A stretch of DNA of 64,000 nucleotides, taken from contig NZ_UWFA01000383.1 in NCBI RefSeq assembly GCF_900601905.1, positions 434,001 to 498,000 on the forward strand, given 5' to 3'. The DNA comes from Pseudomonas viridiflava. Its GTDB lineage: Bacteria; Pseudomonadota; Gammaproteobacteria; Pseudomonadales; Pseudomonadaceae. The stretch's first letter is position 1; the number at the start of each line of letters is the position of its first letter. The notes below the pieces were generated by a model, which was not told the DNA's origin, did not search any database, and saw nothing but the letters and a program-made list of their open reading frames with translations. Both the position numbers and the translations under genes were made by a program. Positions 56,849 to 64,000 of this stretch are shown in pieces.

Positions 56849-56892
56849 AGAGCCAGACCTTGTATTACGCTAGGTCCGGCTCTCTGTTTTTG
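56849..56892 (+). terminator. Terminator after the CI-like gene
   Basis: GAGAGCCaGACCT and AGGTCcGGCTCTC form a long stem with one mismatch and loop TGTATTACGC, followed by TGTTTTTG. It insulates the regulator gene from gacA. Confidence 0.8.
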
Positions 56893-56937
56893 CTATGGTG
56901 ACCAGCATTCGTTATGACCGTTGCGCGAGGTGTCTGC

Positions 56938-57582
56938 TTGATTAAGGTGCTAGTAGTTGATGACCATGATCTTGTTCGGACAGGCATCACCCGTATGTTG
57001 GCCGATATAGACGGCCTGCAGGTCGTCGGGCAGGCCGATTCGGGTGAAGAGTCCCTGAAGAAGGCCCGTGAACTGAAGCCCGATGTGGTCTTGATGGATG
57101 TCAAGATGCCAGGCATCGGTGGCCTTGAAGCCACCCGCAAAATGTTGCGCAGCCATCCGGAGATAAAAGTCGTTGCGGTGACCGTCTGCGAAGAAGACCC
57201 GTTCCCGACGCGCCTGCTGCAGGCCGGAGCCGCGGGCTATATGACCAAAGGTGCCGGCCTTGCCGAAATGGTCCAGGCCATTCGCCTGGTATTCGCCGGC
57301 CAGCGCTATATCAGCCCGCAGATCGCCCAGCAGTTGGCATTGAAGTCTTTCCAGCCCCAGGTGAATAACTCACCTTTTGACCTGCTGTCGGAGCGCGAGA
57401 TACAGATCGCCCTGATGATCGTCGGATGCCAGAAAGTCCAGACCATTTCCGATAAACTGTGCCTGTCCCCTAAAACCGTTAATACCTACCGTTACCGTAT
57501 CTTTGAAAAGCTTTCGATCGGCAGTGATGTTGAGTTGGCTTTGTTAGCGGTACGTCACGGCATGGTCGATGCCAGCGCCTGA
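56938..57582 (+). CDS. gacA: GacA global response regulator
   Basis: A 214-residue two-component response regulator, partner of the GacS kinase, controlling rsm small RNAs, secondary metabolism and virulence. Receiver domain: acidic pair Asp8/Asp9, phosphoacceptor Asp54 (LMDVKMPG), Lys in TKGAG. C-terminal LuxR-type HTH (about 145-205, [13 protein letters not shown]...[16 protein letters not shown]). The start is TTG at 56938 with GAGG seven bases upstream, as known for Pseudomonas gacA. It is followed one base later by uvrC, the conserved gacA-uvrC order. Confidence 0.96.
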   Translation: MIKVLVVDDHDLVRTGITRMLADIDGLQVVGQADSGEESLKKARELKPDVVLMDVKMPGIGGLEATRKMLRSHPEIKVVAVTVCEEDPFPTRLLQAGAAGYMTKGAGLAEMVQAIRLVFAGQRYISPQIAQQLALKSFQPQVNNSPFDLLSEREIQIALMIVGCQKVQTISDKLCLSPKTVNTYRYRIFEKLSIGSDVELALLAVRHGMVDASA

Positions 57583-57583
57583 A

Positions 57584-59407
57584 ATGAACCAACCGTTTGA
57601 CCCCAGTGCCTTTCTTGCAACCTGTAGCGGCCGCCCCGGTGTGTATCGAATGTTCGATACCGAGGCGCGTCTGCTTTACGTGGGCAAAGCCAAAAATCTG
57701 AAAAATCGTCTGGCGAGCTATTTTCGCAAGACCGGCCACGCGCCCAAGACCAGCGCGCTGGTGGCGCGTATCGCGCAGATCGAAACCACCATCACGGCCA
57801 ACGAAACCGAGGCCTTGCTGCTTGAGCAGACGCTGATCAAGGAATGGCGTCCGCCTTACAACATCCTGCTGCGCGATGATAAATCCTACCCTTACGTGTA
57901 CCTGTCGGATGGCGCCTTCCCGCGTCTGAGCATCCACCGTGGCGCGAAAAAAGCCAAAGGCCGCTATTTCGGTCCCTATCCCAGCGCCGGGGCCGTTCGC
58001 GAAAGCCTGAGCCTGATGCAGAAGACGTTTCTGGTGCGTCAGTGCGAAGACAGCTATTACAAGAACCGCACGCGACCTTGCCTGCAGTATCAGATCAAGC
58101 GCTGCAAGGGCCCGTGCGTCGGTCTGGTCGAGCCGGACGTTTACGCCGAGGACGTGCGTCACTCGGTCATGTTTCTCGAAGGGCGCAGCAACACGCTGAC
58201 CGACGAATTGAATGCATCGATGGAGAAGGCCGCCATGAGCCTCGACTTCGAGCGCGCTGCCGAATTACGTGATCAGATCGCCTTGCTGCGCCGCGTTCAG
58301 GACCAGCAAAGCATGGAAGGCGGTACTGGTGATGTTGATGTGGTTGCGGCATTCGTCAATCCAGGCGGTGCCTGTGTGCATTTGATCAGTGTGCGGGGCG
58401 GGCGGGTGCTGGGTAGCAAGAATTTCTTCCCTCAGGTCGGCATTGAGGAAGAGGTTGGCGAAGTCATGTCAGCCTTTCTCTCGCAGTATTTCCTGGGCGG
58501 TGTGGATCGCGAACTGCCCAGTGAAGTGATCGTCAACGTCGTGCATGAAGACTTTCCGACCCTGATCGACGCCATCGAGGAGTCACGGGGGCGCGAACTG
58601 ACGATCAGCCATCGGGTGCGCGGCACGCGTGCGCGCTGGCAGCAGATGGCAGTGACCAATGCCGAGCAGGCACTCGCAGCTCGGCTGGCGAATCGACAAC
58701 ATGTGGCGGCGCGCTTTGATGCGCTGGCTCAGGTACTGAATCTGGATGAACCGCCGCTGCGGCTTGAGTGCTACGACATCAGTCACTCCAGCGGCGAGGC
58801 CACGGTGGCTTCCTGCGTGGTTTTTGGCCCCGAGGGTCCGATCAAGTCCGATTATCGGCGCTACAACATTGAAGGTGTCACCGCAGGCGATGACTACGCG
58901 GCGATGCATCAGGCGCTGACCCGACGCTTCAGCAAGCTCAAGGACGGCGAGGGCAAGCTGCCCGACATCCTGCTCGTCGATGGCGGCAAAGGCCAGTTGT
59001 CCATGGCTCGCGATGTGCTCAACGAACTGGCGGTTCCCGACCTGATCCTGCTCGGGGTGGCAAAGGGCACCACCCGCAAGGCGGGTTTCGAAACCCTCTA
59101 CCTGAACGACGCGGCCCATGAATTCACATTGCCGGGGGATTCTGCGGCGCTGCACCTGATTCAGCAGATTCGCGACGAGGCTCACCGTTTTGCCATCACC
59201 GGACACCGGGCCCGGCGCGGCAAAACCCGGCGCACCTCAACCCTGGAAGGGGTGGCCGGCGTAGGGCCGACAAGGCGCCGCGACTTGCTCAAGCACTTCG
59301 GTGGACTGCAGGAATTGGCCCGCGCAAGCATCGAAGAAATTGCAAAAGCACCCGGAATCAGTAAAAAGCTTGCAGAGTCGATTTATGCAAACCTGCACAG
59401 CGAGTAG
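57584..59407 (+). CDS. uvrC: UvrC, excinuclease ABC subunit C
   Basis: A 607-residue nucleotide excision repair nuclease that makes both incisions around DNA lesions with UvrAB. The N-terminal GIY-YIG domain has PGVYRMF and [13 protein letters not shown]; four cysteines near residues 150-180 ([25 protein letters not shown]) bind an iron-sulfur cluster in this family. The UVR motif lies around 200-235 ([11 protein letters not shown]), the RNase H-like nuclease has [12 protein letters not shown], and a helix-hairpin-helix ends the protein. ATG 57584 was chosen; co-transcribed with gacA. Confidence 0.95.
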   Translation: MNQPFDPSAFLATCSGRPGVYRMFDTEARLLYVGKAKNLKNRLASYFRKTGHAPKTSALVARIAQIETTITANETEALLLEQTLIKEWRPPYNILLRDDKSYPYVYLSDGAFPRLSIHRGAKKAKGRYFGPYPSAGAVRESLSLMQKTFLVRQCEDSYYKNRTRPCLQYQIKRCKGPCVGLVEPDVYAEDVRHSVMFLEGRSNTLTDELNASMEKAAMSLDFERAAELRDQIALLRRVQDQQSMEGGTGDVDVVAAFVNPGGACVHLISVRGGRVLGSKNFFPQVGIEEEVGEVMSAFLSQYFLGGVDRELPSEVIVNVVHEDFPTLIDAIEESRGRELTISHRVRGTRARWQQMAVTNAEQALAARLANRQHVAARFDALAQVLNLDEPPLRLECYDISHSSGEATVASCVVFGPEGPIKSDYRRYNIEGVTAGDDYAAMHQALTRRFSKLKDGEGKLPDILLVDGGKGQLSMARDVLNELAVPDLILLGVAKGTTRKAGFETLYLNDAAHEFTLPGDSAALHLIQQIRDEAHRFAITGHRARRGKTRRTSTLEGVAGVGPTRRRDLLKHFGGLQELARASIEEIAKAPGISKKLAESIYANLHSE

Positions 59408-59439
59408 AATGCCCGCTCACCTCGTAGCAAGTTGTGCCG

Positions 59440-60000
59440 ATGAATATCCCTAATCTGATCACCGTTCTACGTGTCCTACTGATTCCGATCTTCATTCTGC
59501 TGTTCTACTTGCCGTATCACTGGAGCTATATGGCCGCCAGTACGGTGTTCGCTTTTGCCGCGGCGACCGACTGGCTGGATGGGTATCTCGCCCGTCGGCT
59601 TGAGCAAAGCACGCCGTTTGGTGCGTTTCTCGACCCGGTGGCCGACAAACTGATGGTGGCCGTTGCACTGGTCTTGCTGGTACAGGCCCATGCCAACGTC
59701 TGGCTGACATTGGCGGCAGCGGTGATTATCGGCCGCGAAATCGTCATTTCAGCACTGCGCGAGTGGATGGCCGAACTGGGCGCACGGGCGCAGGTAGCGG
59801 TTTCCAACCTGGGCAAGTGGAAGACGGCGGCGCAGATGCTGGCGCTGGTCATCCTGCTGGCCAACCCGCCTGGACTCACCTTCTGGGTGTTGCTGGGTTA
59901 CACCTTGTTGCTGCTGGCGGCGGGTCTGACGCTGTGGTCAATGGTCCAGTACCTCAGAGCGGCATGGCCTCACCTGAAAACCACGGCAGAAAAAAAATAA
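59440..60000 (+). CDS. pgsA: PgsA, phosphatidylglycerophosphate synthase
   Basis: A 186-residue inner-membrane CDP-alcohol phosphotransferase that makes phosphatidylglycerophosphate from CDP-diacylglycerol and glycerol-3-phosphate. The catalytic motif DG-x2-AR-x8-G-x3-D-x3-D is complete: Asp47, Gly48, Ala51, Arg52, Gly61, Asp65, Asp69. Four to five membrane segments. ATG 59440 was chosen over GTG two codons earlier. Follows uvrC by 32 bp and precedes tRNA-Gly, as in other pseudomonads. Confidence 0.95.
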   Translation: MNIPNLITVLRVLLIPIFILLFYLPYHWSYMAASTVFAFAAATDWLDGYLARRLEQSTPFGAFLDPVADKLMVAVALVLLVQAHANVWLTLAAAVIIGREIVISALREWMAELGARAQVAVSNLGKWKTAAQMLALVILLANPPGLTFWVLLGYTLLLLAAGLTLWSMVQYLRAAWPHLKTTAEKK

Positions 60001-60063
60001 GTTTTTAAAACAAAGAGTTGACGGGGCTATTTGAATCGTTAGAATAGCGCCCGTCACCAAGAT

Positions 60064-60139
<76 letters not shown>

Positions 60140-60182
60140 AATATTAGATCTGCAGCGCGCTAGCTGGCTTTGCAGAGCAACG

Positions 60183-60212
60183 AAAAAAGGACCCTCGGGT
60201 CCTTTTTTCGTT
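60183..60212. terminator. Terminator after tRNA-Gly
   Basis: AAAAAAGGACCC and GGGTCCTTTTTT form a 12-base stem around TC, a typical intrinsic terminator that works in both directions: for the tRNA on the plus strand and for the dctM transcript on the minus strand. Confidence 0.85.
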
Positions 60213-60233
60213 TCTGCGTTTTTAACTGTCTGG

Positions 60234-61517
60234 CTAAGGCATCCCCAGCCAGGTCGGCAGCGCCAGCGAGATGAATGGCACATACGTGACCAGGATCAGG
60301 AACATCAGCAGGATCGACAGCCAGGGCAGCGCAGCGCGAATGGTCTGGCCCAGGGTCAGCCCGGTCACCGCAGACGTGACGAACAGGTTCAGCCCCACCG
60401 GTGGGTGGACCAGCCCGATCTCCATGTTGACCACCATGATGATCCCCAGGTGGATGGGATCAATACCCAGCTTCATCGCGATAGGGAAGAAGATCGGCGC
60501 CAGGATCAGGATGATCGCCGATGGCTCCATGAAACTGCCCGCCACCAGCAACACGATGTTGACCATGATCAGGAAGCCAATCGGCGTCAGCCCTTCGGAC
60601 AGCACCCAGGCGGTGATCTGCTGAGGGATCTGCTCGGTTGTCAGCACATGGGCGAACAGCATGGCGTTGGCAATGATGAACAGCAGCATGATCGTCAGCC
60701 TGCCAGACTCCAGCAACACCTTGGGGCATTCCTTGAGGCTCATGTCCTTGTAGACGAACAGTGCGATAAACGCCGAATACACGGCGGCCACCGCGGCGGC
60801 TTCGGTCGGGGTGAACATTCCGCTGTAGATGCCGCCCAGAATAATGACCAGCAACAACAAGCCCCAGAACGCACGCTGTGCGGTATGCAGCCATTCGCGA
60901 AAGGTAGCCCGTGGCTGAGCGGGAAGGTTTTTGACCCGGGCAACGATGTAAATCACCACCATCAGGCTCAACCCCAGCAAAATCCCGGGGATGACGCCTG
61001 CCATGAACAGCTTGCCCACCGACGTCTCGGTCGCTGCGGCGTACACCACCATCACGATCGATGGCGGGATCAGAATGCCCAGCGTCCCGGCATTGCAGAT
61101 AATTCCCGCGCCAAACTCCTTCGGATAACCGGAGCGCACCATACCTGCCACCGCAATCGAACCGACGGCCGCAACCGTTGCTGGCGATGAGCCGGACAAG
61201 GCGGCGAACAGCATGCAGGCCAGCACCGCAGCAATGGCCAGACCACCGCGGATATGCCCGACACAGGCATTGGCGAAGTCGATCAGCCGTTGCGCGACGC
61301 CGCCGGTTGTCATGAACGCGCCTGACAGTAGAAAGAATGGGATCGCCAGGAAGGTGTAGCTGTCCGACGTTTCGAACAGTTTGATTGCCAGCGAGCTCAG
61401 GGAGTCCGGGCTGAACAGCAGAATCGATACGGCGCCGGCCAAGCCCAGGGAAATCGCAATCGGCACGCCCAGGAACATGAACACGAACAGCAGCACAAAC
61501 AGGCAGAAAACCGTCAT
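60234..61517 (-). CDS. dctM: TRAP transporter large membrane subunit DctM
   Basis: A 427-residue, roughly 12-helix TRAP large permease, the usual DctM length, with conserved GAFMTTGGVAQRLIDFANACVGHIRGGLA and PPSIVMVVYAAATE segments. It carries the Na+-coupled transport of C4-dicarboxylates (succinate, fumarate, malate) together with DctQ and DctP. ATG shares a base with the dctQ stop (ATGA). Last gene of dctPQM, facing a shared terminator with tRNA-Gly. Confidence 0.9.
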   Translation of the reverse strand: MTVFCLFVLLFVFMFLGVPIAISLGLAGAVSILLFSPDSLSSLAIKLFETSDSYTFLAIPFFLLSGAFMTTGGVAQRLIDFANACVGHIRGGLAIAAVLACMLFAALSGSSPATVAAVGSIAVAGMVRSGYPKEFGAGIICNAGTLGILIPPSIVMVVYAAATETSVGKLFMAGVIPGILLGLSLMVVIYIVARVKNLPAQPRATFREWLHTAQRAFWGLLLLVIILGGIYSGMFTPTEAAAVAAVYSAFIALFVYKDMSLKECPKVLLESGRLTIMLLFIIANAMLFAHVLTTEQIPQQITAWVLSEGLTPIGFLIMVNIVLLVAGSFMEPSAIILILAPIFFPIAMKLGIDPIHLGIIMVVNMEIGLVHPPVGLNLFVTSAVTGLTLGQTIRAALPWLSILLMFLILVTYVPFISLALPTWLGMP

Positions 61518-62149
61518 CAGTGTTGCTCCTCTGCAGGGTTGGCCAGTTTGGTGGCTTCCGCCGCTTCGTCCGCCAGCCCCAGACCGGTCTGCCGGTGCGT
61601 ATAGATGCGGTACATGATCTCCAGATAGCGCGCGATAATCAGGGCAAAGCCAATCGGCACGATGATTGCGATGTGGCCGATCTTGATGCCATAGCGGTCA
61701 AGGTCTTCGGCCCCGATCCCGGCAACCAGGATTGCCGAAACCCATTTGATGCTCGCCACCAGAAACAGCCCTGCATAGGCCAGACAACAGGCACAGGCCA
61801 GCATCGCCAGCACGCGCTGCACCGGCCGGCTGGTTTTCTTCACCAGCACGTCGACACCCAAATGCCCGGCTGTGCGCACCCCATAAGCGATGCCGAAGAA
61901 AATCAGCCAGCCAAAGAGTGCCTTGGTCAGCGCGACGCTCCAGGTCATTTCCTGGGCATAGCCCATCAGGTGATCGCCAATCCATGCGAAAGCGCCGCTG
62001 CTCCAGGCCCACTTGTCGCTGAGGGTGTAAAACATCGTGTAAAGGTTATTGAGCGCCACATAGATGAATGTGATCAGCGTCATGGCCGCCAGGAGGAACG
62101 CAATCATGCCTTCCTCGAAATGCTCCCAGACTCGCCTGAGCGATTGCAT
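61517..62149 (-). CDS. dctQ: TRAP transporter small membrane subunit DctQ
   Basis: A 210-residue four-helix TRAP small subunit, associating with DctM. Typical content: a first helix with FEEGMIAFLLAAMTLITF, a middle GWLIFFGIAYGVRTAGHLGVDVLVKK loop and a C-terminal charged tail. Located between dctP (101-bp gap) and dctM (overlap). Confidence 0.87.
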   Translation of the reverse strand: MQSLRRVWEHFEEGMIAFLLAAMTLITFIYVALNNLYTMFYTLSDKWAWSSGAFAWIGDHLMGYAQEMTWSVALTKALFGWLIFFGIAYGVRTAGHLGVDVLVKKTSRPVQRVLAMLACACCLAYAGLFLVASIKWVSAILVAGIGAEDLDRYGIKIGHIAIIVPIGFALIIARYLEIMYRIYTHRQTGLGLADEAAEATKLANPAEEQH

Positions 62150-62250
62150 AAGAATTCTCCAGACCTAGAGAGTGCAGCCGCCCGGGACCGGGTGGCCACT
62201 CGTACATCACTGCGCGACAGGCCCGCTTCTGGACAAGAGGGGCCGGACTA

Positions 62251-63279
<1,029 letters not shown>

Positions 63280-63471
63280 TCAGCGTGTGGACGATTGCAG
63301 ATCACCTGCCGGGCAGGCGCCCTTGAAACGTTGCCAACTCCACGATGGCCCAACCAAGGGCGTTTGCAGAATCAGCTTTTGGATAACGCCGTGTTCGGCA
63401 ACGCTGAACGCGCGGACCGATGCAGGCAATTCAACATTAGCAGCTCAGGCGCAAGGCGGCCGGTTCCCTGG

Positions 63472-64000
63472 CTAATCTCTTGCCAGTGCCAGTAACCGTT
63501 GCGCCCGCAGCAGCACCGGGGCATCGATCATCTGGCCGTCCAGTTGAAACGCACCTGCGCCATGGGCGGCGCTGCTGGCCTGTACCACTTTGTGGGCCCA
63601 GGCCAGATCAGCGGCGCTGGGAGTCAGGGCGGCATGGATAACCGGGATCTGCCTGGGGTGAATGCACAGCGCGCCGCCGTAGCCCATGTCATAGGCGTGG
63701 CGCACGACCTGCTCCAGCCCGTCGGGGTCACCAATGGCGGGATAGACGCCATCCAGCGGCGGCAGCAGATCGGCACCCCGCGAATGCAGTTGCACTGCCA
63801 TGCGAGCCTGATCGAGAAAACCCAGTGCCGAAGCGCTACCGGTGTTGAGGTTCAGGTCCAGAGCGAGGTCAAGGCTACCGAACGACAAGCGCTCGACGCC
63901 TTGGCTATGGGCGATCTGTTCCAGGGCCAGCAGGCCTTTGGCGCTTTCGATGATCGGCCAGATGGGTTTGCCCATCAGCCAGACCTGCGCGACGTGGGCG
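63472..64000 (-). CDS. HpcH/HpaI aldolase / citrate-lyase-beta-like protein, N-terminal part missing
   Basis: The C-terminal 176 residues of an HpcH/HpaI-CitE family protein; the frame continues beyond the window edge. Residues shown include PIIESAKGL with the metal-binding Glu, LSFGSLDLALDLNL and GGALCIHPRQIPVIHAAL. This resembles CoA-ester lyases acting on malyl- or citramalyl-CoA. Its strand and place next to a TRAP dicarboxylate operon hint at dicarboxylate metabolism, but the 222-bp gap argues against one transcript. Confidence 0.8.
   Translation of the reverse strand, partial: AHVAQVWLMGKPIWPIIESAKGLLALEQIAHSQGVERLSFGSLDLALDLNLNTGSASALGFLDQARMAVQLHSRGADLLPPLDGVYPAIGDPDGLEQVVRHAYDMGYGGALCIHPRQIPVIHAALTPSAADLAWAHKVVQASSAAHGAGAFQLDGQMIDAPVLLRAQRLLALARD

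Noticed and set aside
57569..57583. Longer uvrC start overlapping the end of gacA
   Set aside because: The frame from 57569 adds five residues unlike UvrC N-termini and lacks a ribosome site; ATG 57584 gives the expected beginning.

Overview
The window looks like chromosomal DNA of a Pseudomonas from the fluorescens/syringae side of the genus. The evidence is the locus gacA (TTG start)-uvrC-pgsA-tRNA-Gly, a dctPQM TRAP operon, a glgE-treS/pep2-glgB operon, a yejABEF importer, a split pqiA, and many Pseudomonas-type REP/REPIN repeats built on GCTTGCCCGCGA or its variants. There is no rRNA, CRISPR array, insertion sequence or complete prophage.

Layout, left to right. 0-8.6 kb: an operon for a family 5 (peptide-type) ABC importer, an amidase and an M20-type carbamoyl/allantoate-like hydrolase, preceded by a perfect 16-bp palindrome. 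8.6-17 kb: a methyltransferase, a pqiAABC envelope lipid-transport operon, a protealysin-like protease with its emfourin-like inhibitor gene, and small lipoproteins and conserved small proteins. 17-21.9 kb: an AraC-type regulator followed by an acyl-CoA oxidation set (SDR dehydrogenase, thiolase, enoyl-CoA hydratase) and an MgtC-like protein. 22-30 kb: the trehalose/alpha-glucan operon. 30-38 kb: phosphodiesterase-like protein, MFS exporter, periplasmic lactonase-like propeller, ABC-F protein YbiT and several small stress or hypothetical proteins, one of them frame-shifted at an A6 run.

38-42 kb: ridA-iclR-PLP lyase (D-serine dehydratase fold)-sugar kinase, a set that fits catabolism of D-glucosaminate or another D-amino acid. 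42-43.5 kb: an orphan pilU-like ATPase. 44-48 kb: a 3-hydroxybutyrate operon (GntP permease and dehydrogenase) with its sigma-54 activator, a good -24/-12 promoter and two identical-format enhancer palindromes exactly 120 bp apart. 48-53.5 kb: yejABEF. 54-56 kb: a parvulin and a DAHP synthase whose long leader encodes two short aromatic-rich peptides separated by a rho-independent terminator, with alternative pairing that resembles a classical attenuator. 56-57 kb: a divergent pair of phage-like HTH regulators with 10-bp-phased operator repeats. 57-60 kb: gacA-uvrC-pgsA-tRNA-Gly(GCC). 60-64 kb: dctPQM and a partial CoA-ester lyase.

Most genes form co-oriented operons with ATGA or few-base overlaps. 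The most interesting unexplained structure is the tandem-leader region upstream of DAHP synthase (55.5-56.0 kb). Next are the RidA/PLP-lyase/KDG-kinase cassette with paired IclR-type palindromes, the sigma-54 enhancer layout, and the frameshifted small membrane protein.
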